From the NCBI RefSeq assembly GCF_040954645.1, contig NC_092804.1, positions 144,345,108-144,409,107 on the forward strand: a stretch of DNA of 64,000 bases, written 5' to 3'. The stretch is from Diabrotica undecimpunctata (lineage: Eukaryota > Arthropoda > Insecta > Coleoptera > Chrysomelidae). The notes below the pieces were generated by a model, which worked only from the letters and a program-made list of their open reading frames with translations, was not told the DNA's origin and did no database searches. Shown piece by piece: positions 47,801 to 48,199 of this stretch. The position numbers were made by a program, and so were the translations under genes. Positions within the stretch are counted from its first letter, which is position 1. Every line of letters starts with the position of its first letter.

Positions 47801-47922
47801 GTCGATGATACTCCATTTGCGTCATATTGAGTATACGGGTTTTCTGGTACATTAACTTGTTGTGCTTTTACGTAATTTATGACTAGACATATCGCCAAAA
47901 GTATTTTTAATTTCATCTTCAT
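2505..47922 (-). CDS. Mcr: Mcr-like thioester/alpha-2-macroglobulin protein (locus, 18 coding exons, 3' partial)
   Basis: Secreted member of the alpha-2-macroglobulin/complement C3 family. In Drosophila, Mcr is needed for septate junctions and takes part in opsonisation and immune signalling. Eighteen exons (listed separately) join through GT-AG introns with matching phases into about 1468 residues. Order seen: signal peptide (about 1-20), a Tyr/Asn/Gly/Pro-rich stretch (21-139), MG1-MG6 (from 140), an LDL-receptor class A module (Cys 869-905), MG7 (from 980), CUB (from about 1059) and the thioester domain, with the CGEQ motif at 1180-1183. The LDLa module is what marks Mcr among insect TEPs. 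Drosophila Mcr is about 1760 residues, so the end of the helical domain and the receptor-binding domain lie beyond the left edge. The start is the ATG at 47922, just before a hydrophobic signal sequence. Family assignment is strong; Mcr rather than another LDLa-bearing TEP is very likely. Confidence 0.9.
2899..4450. other. Mcr intron 17, unassigned part
   Basis: No gene recognised. A block at 3715-3960 is richer in GC (CCGGCACCCTCCGG) and looks like a decayed mobile element; a roughly 35-base piece at 3868-3908 recurs inverted at about 6055-6092. Confidence 0.4.
4460..5600 (+). mobile_element. Jockey-like LINE relic (ORF1 end and endonuclease)
   Basis: Broken frames resemble a Jockey-type LINE. 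An ORF1-like stretch spans about 4740-4990. An endonuclease block follows near 5228-5292, reading like GYDMNA and HLTWGSTNT, close to the family's GDxNAHHxxWGS motif. SDHR and RNPRKTNWEAYQADLEYCL (5325-5440) correspond to the end of the endonuclease and the linker. Many stops; no reverse transcriptase follows. No function is expected. Confidence 0.7.
6648..6957 (+). pseudogene. brinker-like DNA-binding domain, broken copy
   Basis: The frame reads SRMILAPHFKLQVLDSY and then GNQRATARKYGIHRRQIQK, which I recognise as the helix-turn-helix DNA-binding domain of Brinker, the Dpp-pathway repressor. The invariant Trp after QIQK is a TAG stop at 6780-6782. The same frame continues LQVENTLRNSV and a polar tail to a stop near 6957. 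No intron is visible in the piece. It lies in Mcr intron 17 on the opposite strand, so it is most simply a dead retrocopy or duplicated fragment. A transposon-borne BrkDBD domain is the alternative. Confidence 0.7.
7085..7377 (-). CDS. Mcr: Mcr exon 17: thioester (alpha-helical) domain
   Basis: Acceptor TTTTAG ends at 7378; donor GTAAGT follows 7085. Residues 1240-1337. SSVWLTSYVARVFQEA matches the family's SSWLTAFV.K.F.QA helix, followed by VLKHQNEDGAFWE. Exits in phase 1. Confidence 0.93.
7490..7690 (+). pseudogene. Tc1-like transposase fragment
   Basis: Decayed frame with LVHGNVRPPIARV (compare MQDNARPHTAR in Tc1-like transposases) and, about 30 codons on, DPIEHLWNNMGR (compare DLNPIEHxWDxLGR). 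Several stops lie between. Inside Mcr intron 16, opposite strand. Confidence 0.7.
8251..8435 (-). CDS. Mcr: Mcr exon 16: thioester motif CGEQ
   Basis: Acceptor TTTCAG ends at 8436; donor GTAAGT follows 8251. It opens DCGEQN (residues 1179-1184), so the Cys and Gln that form the thioester in C3, A2M and TEP1 are both present. The residue before Cys is Asp instead of the usual Gly. GSFSTFRSD matches the family's DGSFSAF block. Exits in phase 2. Confidence 0.93.
8440..9820. other. Mcr intron 15, nothing recognised
   Basis: AT-rich. A 127-codon open frame at 8686-9069 (minus) resembles no family known to me and has no splice or promoter support. Confidence 0.5.
9826..10062 (-). CDS. Mcr: Mcr exon 15: CUB to thioester domain
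   Basis: Acceptor TTTCAG ends at 10063; donor GTAAGT follows 9826. Residues 1100-1178; VVGDVVGAVF is the VxGDxLGxxL motif that precedes the thioester domain. The exon ends LHLPM, directly before the thioester motif. Confidence 0.92.
10200..10322 (-). CDS. Mcr: Mcr exon 14: MG7/CUB
   Basis: Acceptor TTTTAG ends at 10323; donor GTACGT follows 10200. Residues 1059-1099. PTRLGDIDVTIHA is the family's IxPxxxGxIxIxV strand at the start of the CUB domain. Exits in phase 0. Confidence 0.9.
10600..11030. other. GC-richer unidentified block in Mcr intron 13
   Basis: Base composition differs from the surrounding AT-rich DNA (for example GCCGAGGTTCGGCAGG near 10654). It looks like the non-coding end of a retroelement, but no coding motif was found. 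Confidence 0.35.
11395..11912 (+). repeat. Diverged direct repeat pair
   Basis: A segment at 11395-11494 recurs at 11817-11912 in the same orientation with scattered changes (shared core GGAGATTTCTTTCAGGA). Spacing is about 420 bases. Function unknown. Confidence 0.7.
12718..12954 (-). CDS. Mcr: Mcr exon 13: MG7
   Basis: Acceptor TTTTAG ends at 12955; donor GTAAGT follows 12718. Residues 980-1058 contain FFINVEMPN and GEQIGIRVTVFNY, the MG7 opening with its RGE-like turn. Exits in phase 0. Confidence 0.92.
13330..13400. repeat. TTATAG/TATAGT tandem repeat
   Basis: Irregular tandem copies of TTATAGTTATAG-like units directly upstream of the THAP start codon. Confidence 0.8.
13416..14942 (+). 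CDS. THAP-domain protein, two exons (short or truncated)
   Basis: Exon A (13416-13504) starts MSGYICAIRGCSS and ends FRFPKNNN, followed by donor GTAATT. Exon B (14762-14942) starts after TTTGTAG and reads AKVWIEACRRED, then YRICELHF and AVPSMIF to a TAA. Joined at the intron they give an 89-residue frame with the full THAP signature: CX4C, an FP pair, a Trp, CX2H and the AVPxxF box. THAP domains are zinc-dependent DNA-binding modules of host regulators and P-element-like transposases. After the AVPSMIF box the frame runs out in repeat DNA, so either the 3' exons are lost or this is a THAP-only product. The gene is nested in Mcr intron 12 on the opposite strand. Confidence 0.7.
13829..14226. 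mobile_element. Foldback MITE copy A, TTAA flanks
   Basis: Starts GAGCGTAGGCGCAAAATTTC and ends with its complement, flanked by TTAA at 13825-13828 and 14227-14230. The terminal inverted repeats extend roughly 140 bases with mismatches. No coding capacity. TTAA flanks suggest mobilisation by a piggyBac-type transposase. It lies in the intron of the THAP gene. Confidence 0.85.
14232..14520 (+). pseudogene. Reverse-transcriptase fragment next to MITE A
   Basis: A decayed frame matches the minus-strand frame at 14930-15110: DFKIAKTWLQINKLTLNYEK, the WLxxNKLxLNxxKT motif of LINE reverse transcriptases. It ends KYIKYLGV near 14490-14510, the following YLGV block. Present as an inverted copy on the other side of THAP exon B. 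Confidence 0.6.
14935..15110 (-). pseudogene. Inverted copy of the reverse-transcriptase fragment
   Basis: Nearly the reverse complement of 14235-14455, including the WLQINKLTLN motif. Together with MITE B it mirrors the block left of THAP exon B. Confidence 0.65.
15115..15506. mobile_element. Foldback MITE copy B, TTAA flanks
   Basis: Same ends and interior as copy A, flanked by TTAA at 15111-15114 and 15507-15510; 392 bases. Its terminal inverted repeats are cleaner than those of copy A. Confidence 0.87.
15880..15970 (+). pseudogene. Possible second THAP N-terminus
   Basis: ATG at 15880 followed by MCAFYNCGSRSRDALESK, again a CX4C start like that of the nearby THAP gene, then a stop near 15967 without the rest of the domain. 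The preceding 340 bases are more GC-balanced than the surroundings and could be a 5' untranslated region. Weak; the similarity covers only about 18 residues. Confidence 0.3.
16503..16726 (-). CDS. Mcr: Mcr exon 12: MG6 second half
   Basis: Acceptor TTTTAG ends at 16727; donor GTAAGT follows 16503. It completes C905. The motif VWVWKDVNIG and the strand VPPRPVHWMISAFSM match the family's PETWLW..TxxxW..AF block directly after the bait/anaphylatoxin region. Residues 905-979, phase 0 exit. Confidence 0.92.
16795..17025 (-). CDS. Mcr: Mcr exon 11: LDL-receptor class A module
   Basis: Acceptor TTCTAG ends at 17026; donor GTAAGT follows 16795. Residues 828-904 include five of the six LDLa cysteines (from C869) and the calcium-site motif DGTDESG; the sixth Cys codon is split across the junction with exon 12. 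This module distinguishes Mcr from the other insect TEPs. Confidence 0.93.
17700..17800 (-). repeat. Penelope-type terminal motif, hammerhead-like (copy 1)
   Basis: On the minus strand: CTGGAGATGGAATATACACT, then CCGAAAACGTTCTGTGATGT and AGCCCGAAAGGG. The same arrangement occurs on the plus strand at 38731-38790. The CTGAnGA...GAAA spacing resembles hammerhead ribozymes reported from Penelope-like terminal repeats. No ribozyme activity is claimed. Confidence 0.45.
18000..18250 (-). pseudogene. mariner transposase C-terminal fragment
   Basis: The minus-strand frame reads SPYTADIASCDFFVFPKIEK, the mariner motif SPDLAPCDFFLFPKLK (the third catalytic Asp region), then KKHDRFLRK to the C-terminus. 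Truncated and isolated in Mcr intron 10. Confidence 0.75.
18252..18290. repeat. Imperfect hairpin
   Basis: CTGTGTAACC and GGTTACACAG pair as outer arms, with GTTTTT and AAAAAC pairing inside, around a GCC loop. Confidence 0.7.
18530..18860 (+). mobile_element. LINE 3'-end fragment
   Basis: The frame reads IRQRKLKWLGHTLRRP, then GRGNVSRPKKTWKSTILDEW and KMGKSW-like text to ALARNRVR, the C-terminal tail of an RTE/Jockey-type LINE reverse transcriptase. Truncated at the 5' end, with frame breaks. Confidence 0.8.
19384..19506. mobile_element. Small MITE-like element
   Basis: Imperfect terminal inverted repeats: TGATACACTTTTCCCGGTTT on the left and the complement of TGATACCTTGTGTTCCCGGT on the right, about 120 bases apart. 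No coding capacity. Within Mcr intron 10. Confidence 0.55.
19690..19912 (-). CDS. Mcr: Mcr exon 10: MG5/MG6
   Basis: Acceptor TTTCAG ends at 19913; donor GTGAGT follows 19690. Residues 754-827 with VGLSGIDRAFYTMQAGNEL, the LxGIDxxxxxLxxGN signature of the A2M_N_2 region. Exits in phase 1. Confidence 0.92.
20076..20850 (+). mobile_element. LINE reverse-transcriptase fragment with ATGATG tail
   Basis: Starts in the palm (ILAYADDINIV, catalytic YADD near 20220), then FVYLGALL, RPVLTYGSETWSLTK and FERKVLRRIYG, ending DDWREILEEARTHAGL before TAA at about 20827. An (ATG)n tail follows at 20837-20850. At least two frameshifts. Inserted in Mcr intron 9 on the opposite strand. Confidence 0.87.
20960..21211 (-). 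CDS. Mcr: Mcr exon 9: MG5/bait-side region
   Basis: Acceptor TTCTAG ends at 21212; donor GTAAGT follows 20960. Residues 670-753, reading VGEYMIFHIRSNF and VTGDQ: the VGxxxxFxVxS strand typical of MG5 in TEPs. Phase 0 on both sides. Confidence 0.92.
21631..21800 (+). pseudogene. Tc1-like transposase fragment
   Basis: MHDNTKPNSARITQRFLNEH matches MQDNARPHTARIVRxFLxxH of Tc1-like transposases; VMDWASIESRRKPNRI-YLG corresponds to VMDWPxxSPDLNPIEHxW with a shifted, decayed end. Third-exon-like features are absent; it is a relic. Confidence 0.75.
22041..22250. repeat. Perfect 210-bp palindrome (100-bp arms)
   Basis: Arms 22041-22140 and 22151-22250 are exact reverse complements by base-by-base reading, around a 10-base spacer (22141-22150). 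The arms contain GAACGATTTCCGAAGTGGAA followed by ATTGAAACGTC. ATTTCC and GGAAAT could form a small stem ahead of GAAAC, as in the Penelope-type ends noted elsewhere. No open frame. In Mcr intron 8. Confidence 0.95.
22458..22591 (-). CDS. Mcr: Mcr exon 8
   Basis: Acceptor TTAAAG ends at 22592; donor GTAAGT follows 22458. It completes the split Ser codon 625 and runs to residue 669. Short exon of the MG4-MG5 region, in frame with exons 7 and 9. Confidence 0.88.
22865..23045 (-). mobile_element. LINE 3' end with GAAGAAG tail
   Basis: The minus strand gives GRRRISWLQNLRKWY, then TELFRAA and KVKIAVMIA-like text, the C-terminus shared with the LINE copies at 34.2-35.4 and 36.9-37.7 kb, followed by (GAA)n at 22865-22882. 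Confidence 0.75.
23090..23682 (+). mobile_element. Penelope-like element, 3' end with GIY-YIG remnant
   Basis: The frames read RYIKGITDKIDKILKSRGI, a GVCEIPCAKTFI block (compare GVYxIPCxCxKxYIG of the GIY-YIG endonuclease), then LHTGHKIDFENSRT, KIIHEAIEIGK and LNKRDDGIRLPSIWRPLI, the standard C-terminal run of Penelope-like ORFs. Three frames are used, so it is inactive. Its right end abuts the Tc1-like transposase terminus. Confidence 0.85.
23692..23811 (-). pseudogene. Tc1-like transposase C-terminus, split off by BEL insertion
   Basis: In frame with the interrupted part across the target duplication. It reads LLVREWNNIP, an in-frame stop (TAA at 23776-23778), then RRKIESMSRRLQEAIRARGG and a terminal TAA at 23692-23694, the usual end of this transposase family. 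The left terminal inverted repeat of the Tc1 element was not found; the Penelope fragment takes its place. Confidence 0.88.
23812..24406 (+). repeat. 5' LTR of BEL/Pao element
   Basis: 595 bases, TG...CA. It contains TATATAAA at about 24058, a plausible core promoter. Differs from the 3' LTR only in the last 40 or so bases. Confidence 0.93.
24411..24428 (+). other. Putative primer-binding site
   Basis: TGGTCCTATCGAGCACAG begins with the TGG expected to pair with a tRNA CCA end, four bases after the 5' LTR. The tRNA was not identified. 24430-24988 is untranslated leader with no recognised gene. Confidence 0.55.
24989..30475 (+). CDS. BEL/Pao Gag-Pol polyprotein, 1828 aa
   Basis: A single intact frame. 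The Gag part has a coiled-coil-rich N-terminus and the DUF1759-like block ISMKTFTGNFSEFNEFF near 115. CX2CX4HX4C zinc knuckles are at 317-330 and 352-365, with a third Cys/His cluster near 371. A Ser/His/Gln-rich linker follows. The aspartic protease (DUF1758-like) has D541-N-G-S. Reverse transcriptase runs about 800-1070 with VVFDAS and the catalytic YIDD at 970-973. RNase H has SDAS (D1148). Integrase has an HHCC zinc region near 1450-1490 and D1527, D1593, E1647. A DUF5641-like C-terminus follows. Cleavage sites were not assigned. No env-like ORF follows. All catalytic residues are present, so it may be active or recently active. Confidence 0.96.
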   Translation: MEALKKKRKSLKASITRISEWFIANKDTENEILDFENRKEKLFNFFTQYEQIQLEIEQTDDSDQQSADRANVEEKYFNTLKGLQRKIIELNLTQNKVPSSNNNAVSSARLPEISMKTFTGNFSEFNEFFQLFETLITNNSSLNNVQRFIYLKSFLKGEPLNLISSIEVLDANFAIAIKTLKERYDDKSRVISTLIKKLLKSQSLVKCTPQVLRDFLVHTKQTLQALSNLEVPIEHWDLLLIEIFLEKIDFASHKAFEYEVGSKNVPTLKQFFEFLEKRCDVLEKLNYTETQSKFNNKVTQKTAHISTINNNKSSYENCIFCKQTGHKIYQCNLFKDTNSRERFNFVKQAQLCRNCFGTKHFTDKCISKKCKICNKKHNTLLHEENNFSHTHENNLFSPTRSNQSASNSHDGNHSHANRQQSRFNAPQTSQSSASIQGDSQTRHSAPHISQSHFHVPQRSNNAQVTQRINSPHSYNESPNTSTHLSTQTNEYCLLSDTQSQNSSCISSLSTFNPKNEVLLATALVTIYSKSGQPVHARCLLDNGSQSSFATKDLVNKLNYSTTNKRLQISTISQNCSISNEMVNIEFFPYKNNDMKFEVSCAVLDNITCKIPQVPLDRSKIKIPDGIKLSDPSYSSPGRIDLLLGAEIYCDLLKDGLIHIGAGLPVLQNTHLGYVMFGNLSPQVSSKKKMHSHSNCNYSHSNHISLFVQSHTEEENINNLLQRFWDIEEVPEIKHLSPDDEKAEKIFKATTQILPNGQFQVDLPLCTPNENNKLGDSFQMARRRFLNLENKFSKNDSLYKQYKSFIDEYVELGHAKYVPLSLQNVHSENKYFLPHHSVEKDTSLTTRLRVVFDASMKTTSGFSLNDIMLKGYTTQPELFDTLVNFRLFNYVFTSDIKKMFRQIRINPNQTFLLNILWRNSPSEPLKCIQLETVTYGTKPATFLSTRCLIELANMHKEEYPLAHDMLINFCYIDDILYGTNSIETLTLAHEQITALLQKAGISLHKWCSNSPQFLENISQFSTDSTYVISPENHSNKILGLCWDSKLDSFSISVPEIEIKDSYTKRQVLSIIASFFDPKGLINPVIVTAKIIMQKIWLSKIQWNESLDSTLLNEWLNFLKHISALKHLKIHRPFFIENYICTIQIHAFSDASEKAYASCIYIRVTYSSRNVSSTLITSKSRVAPIKTLTLPKLELMGAVLCSKLTKRIVEILNNKLTQIDSINCWTDSEIVLAWLGSHSSRWSQFVANRVSEIQGNPQFKWRYIKSKQNPADIASRGMSAPELLNSKFWFQGPSFLLNYDLDLTSYDSKPNVSKIPEEKKIVHLAQESSISFIENLSLKFSNFSKLQRSITLILRYIHNFKFPNEKYVGPFSVSELKNAENLIIKLLQKAHFFREFSCLKNKEIISNRTILKLNPFIDNQQMIRVDGRLRYSDVPYEQKYPLLLPSHNHIVKLMLHREHIRLCHAGPQNTLSNFRLRYWCLNGLKETKRIINKCHDCFKFKAKTATQLMADLPRERSCFSPPFTNVGLDFGGPFLIKGSNLRKAPKIKSYIALFVCMVTRAVHIELVTGLSTESFLLALKRFISRRGCPQIIYSDNATNFLGARNQLREVALFLKQKETSESIFKFLSSSEIQWKFIVAHSPHHGGIWEAAIKSAKYHILRLLGNTTLTFEAFSTVLAQIEAVLNSRPLCAMSNNPNDFNTLSPGHFLIGKPITSFPEETVTEIPDNKLTIWQNYMKIQQSFAKRWKIDYLNQLQNRPKWLTPQKNLEVNDLVLLKEDKVPPLHWPLARIVELFTGKDDKVRSVKIKTRDGYFNRPITKLCPLPVDKVEN
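30614..31207 (+). repeat. 3' LTR of BEL/Pao element
   Basis: 594 bases, TG...CA. Matches the 5' LTR through about 31165, then differs at roughly ten positions in the terminal 40 bases. 30476-30613 is untranslated and shows no clear polypurine tract. Confidence 0.93.
31213..32103 (-). pseudogene. Tc1-like (DD34E) transposase, N-terminal and catalytic part
   Basis: ATG at 32103 (MPVVETARIVALVEDGHTQR), paired helix-turn-helix domains, then the catalytic core. The first Asp is changed to Asn (LFSNESRF instead of LFSDESRF). The second Asp (FMQDKGRPH) and the Glu 34 residues later (DLNPIEN) remain. The frame runs into the BEL/Pao 3' LTR after QELKDL; the missing C-terminus lies beyond that element at 23692-23811. 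Candidate terminal sequence of the Tc1 element is at 32395-32436 (GTGACTCGGAATTTATGATC). Confidence 0.92.
32440..32874. other. Mcr intron 7, left part
   Basis: AT-rich and unassigned; no coding motif recognised. Confidence 0.4.
32875..33103 (-). CDS. Mcr: Mcr exon 7: MG4
   Basis: Acceptor TTTTAG ends at 33104; donor GTAAGA follows 32875. Residues 549-624, including ASYHDGSPL, the strand that follows the MG4 opening. Exits in phase 1 into the 10.3-kb intron 7 that contains the nested retroelements. Confidence 0.9.
33705..33860. repeat. Minisatellite, about four units of 35-45 bases
   Basis: Degenerate tandem units with the shared core TCTTTCTGTCCGGTAGAATA followed by AATATT. Located between Mcr exons 7 and 6, just upstream of a LINE. 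Confidence 0.85.
34220..35366 (+). mobile_element. LINE reverse-transcriptase fragment with GAAGAAG tail
   Basis: The frame begins NTQFGFRNGLGTREALF, then FIDYNKAFDKVRHD, RGVRQGCILSPTLFN and, after frame breaks, FAED (normally YADD/FADD) near 34645. The thumb/C-terminal ORF is at 34874-35353 (FYGMESWTLKK, FELWMYRRILRISWTERV, SIGRRRNSWLKNLREWY). It ends in GAAGAAGAAG. Same family as 36890-37690. The endonuclease part is missing. Confidence 0.9.
35950..36174 (-). CDS. Mcr: Mcr exon 6: MG3/MG4
   Basis: Acceptor TTTTAG ends at 36175; donor GTAAGT follows 35950. Residues 474-548, ending GMPITTY, the PGMP-type start of MG4 in this family. Exits in phase 0. Confidence 0.9.
36742..36905. repeat. Inverted repeat, about 70-bp arms
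   Basis: Left arm 36742-36813 and right arm about 36833-36905 pair with a few mismatches and small gaps, around a 19-base spacer. The right arm reads CCTTGAAACCGGTAGCCCAA. No coding content. Directly upstream of a LINE fragment. Confidence 0.85.
36890..37710 (+). mobile_element. LINE reverse-transcriptase C-terminal fragment
   Basis: The frame includes LQRLVNKLHQVSIKYGLQMN and VTKTKFMIIS, then NNYKYP, YGMESWTLKVDN and MSCYRRILKIPWTQRVTNAE, ending SIGRRRISWLRNLREWYSC and VRIAVMIANLR. A 266-residue open frame without the YADD core. Close relative of the 34.2-kb copy. In Mcr intron 5. Confidence 0.9.
38170..38515 (+). mobile_element. LINE endonuclease fragment
   Basis: The frames read EEFYAQAEQLWTNIKKHEV, then IIGDIQ (normally MGDFNAK), NERGKILVEFVQETEVVVTN and RVYTWKSPQDRDDNIVKNQM: the apurinic-type endonuclease of an RTE/BovB-like LINE. 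Possibly the missing 5' part of the neighbouring family, but out of order with the 36.9-kb fragment. Confidence 0.8.
38700..38810 (+). repeat. Penelope-type terminal motif, hammerhead-like (copy 2)
   Basis: CTGATGA at 38733-38739 and GAAA at 38755-38758 with a possible short stem between (GG and CC ends). ACGTTCGGTGATGTAACC follows. Shares CCGAAAACGTTC and GTGATGTA with the minus-strand copy at 17.7 kb. Looks like a Penelope-like terminal region without coding sequence. Confidence 0.5.
39005..39400 (-). CDS. Mcr: Mcr exon 5: MG3 with Asn/Tyr/Arg-rich insert
   Basis: Acceptor TTACAG ends at 39401; donor GTAAGT follows 39005. Residues 342-473. The MG3 opening (VNITMPGFF) is followed by a roughly 60-residue low-complexity insert (about 383-443) rich in Asn, Gln, Tyr, Arg and Asp, which ordinary MG3 domains lack. 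It echoes the composition of the N-terminal stretch. Confidence 0.9.
39457..39710 (-). CDS. Mcr: Mcr exon 4: MG2
   Basis: Acceptor TTTTAG ends at 39711; donor GTATAT follows 39457. Residues 257-341 hold the motif VYMLDPNG and a closing VEEYYQTRFEV strand, the usual end of MG2 leading into MG3. Exits in phase 0. Confidence 0.92.
39830..39998 (-). CDS. Mcr: Mcr exon 3: MG1-MG2
   Basis: A poly-T tract and AG end at 39999; donor GTAATG follows 39830. Residues 201-256 include GEYKLRVEGL and the strand IQLDKPVYMQGET typical of the MG1/MG2 border. Exits in phase 1. Confidence 0.92.
40020..42168. other. Mcr intron 2, unassigned part
   Basis: Mixed-composition DNA. The segment 40840-41060 has an open frame with AARKVVEAAEELPKCKCGL-like text that I cannot assign. 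Only the hairpin at 41069-41119 is distinct. Confidence 0.4.
41069..41119. repeat. Hairpin with 19-bp arms
   Basis: Arms 41069-41087 and 41101-41119 are complementary with one mismatch (CTGCCCGCTTGATAATCCT), around a 13-base loop. Confidence 0.85.
42173..44158 (-). mobile_element. piggyBac element, ends and TTAA duplication intact, ORF broken
   Basis: Ends are CCCATTAACGCC and GGCGTTAATGGG, flanked by TTAA at 42169-42172 and 44159-44162; 1986 bases. Minus-strand frames from 43740 to 42380 carry the DDE_Tnp_1_7 transposase. Seen: FLQYYIYLGI-like text, RDRYLEIKKFVRLADN, PLADTIIEKF, QWGCFHKDISTDESMVKYFG (first catalytic Asp) and KQFIRGKPVRFGYK. After frameshifts come FDNYFTTYQLMTYLK and a C-terminal Cys cluster (CCVCHMKATWACKKC). 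A repeated GGCGTCCTCAAAT lies near both ends. Inserted in Mcr intron 2. Inactive because of frame breaks. Confidence 0.93.
44208..44388 (-). CDS. Mcr: Mcr exon 2: MG1
   Basis: Acceptor TTTCAG ends at 44389; donor GTAAGA follows 44208. It completes codon 140 and reads TYFVVASKMVRPGQ, the classic first strand of MG1 in this family, then to residue 200 (phase 0 exit). The match of exon 1 to this exon shows that the open frame at 44457-44642 is not part of Mcr. Confidence 0.92.
44457..44695 (-). pseudogene. pogo-like transposase C-terminal end
   Basis: The frame VLKTIDNSTSYIVKFYEKTQ then DFQDIVLKLPLPQSVGESKR matches the extreme C-terminus of insect pogo-like (DDE_1) transposases, which end DxEDIVxxLPxPxxxGxTxR. 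Separated from the rest of that transposase by a LINE fragment. Confidence 0.75.
44718..44872 (+). mobile_element. LINE 3'-end fragment inside pogo-like element
   Basis: The frame RRRMSWLRNLRDWYGCTSNE and then VRIAMMIADLRRGDGT to a TGA is the C-terminus of the 34.2/36.9-kb LINE family, with a short GAAGAAAAAG end. Only the last 50 codons are present, typical of 5' truncation on insertion. Confidence 0.85.
44880..46620 (-). mobile_element. pogo-like (DDE_1) transposase relic
   Basis: Minus-strand frames in order: helix-turn-helix KWNISKYTLHNYMKK (near 46490); FSVAEENCLIILKK; WLVHYRTRCPALSLRKPEAT (CENP-B/DDE linker); MDETLNFTVHKPSKILAAK, normally the TVxKPxKVIA block; INAAGQTISPLFVFP; PILIIMDNHDTHIS (second catalytic Asp block); GIYDVAGIAGKAYLQAF and TDLWPFNT near 45420-45540, followed by a Ser/Pro-rich tail. 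Multiple stops and frameshifts. Lies in Mcr intron 1. Confidence 0.88.
46775..46890. repeat. TTTTA-type tandem repeat
   Basis: Irregular repeats of TTTTATTTTA. The remaining 46620-47500 stretch shows no recognised gene. Confidence 0.8.
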
Positions 47923-47927
47923 AAAAC
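47504..47927 (-). CDS. Mcr: Mcr exon 1: signal peptide and low-complexity N-terminus
   Basis: An acceptor (TTGCAG) ends at 47928, so a non-coding 5' exon must lie further right; it was not found. The ATG is at 47922-47920. Residues 1-20 form a signal peptide (K-rich start, hydrophobic core, likely cut after KA). Residues 21-139 are rich in Tyr, Asn, Pro, Gly and Asp with repeated DPYG and NPYxQ-like motifs, predicted to be disordered. The donor GTAAGT follows base 47504 and splits codon 140 (phase 2). Confidence 0.88.
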
Positions 47928-48199
47928 CTGCAACAAAAAATAAATTTGTAAATTTTCATGAATTCGCATAGATAGACAAGATGATATAATAACTACAATT
48001 CTTAAACAGTTATTTGGTTAGAACGTTCTACAGGCTACTGAGTGGGGCCTAGGACTAGTGAATAGCATTCTTCTTGGAATAATAGCTATAATTACTATTT
48101 AGTATTAAATTCATAATTACTATTTACATAATATTTTATTACATCTACAAATATTCGATGTTATAACAAAATAAAATGTTATTAATACATTTGAACATC

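Noticed and set aside
47514..47808. Overlapping frames on both strands of Mcr exon 1
   Set aside because: Ile/Ser- and Met/Ile-rich shadows created by the repetitive codons of the exon 1 frame; no motif.
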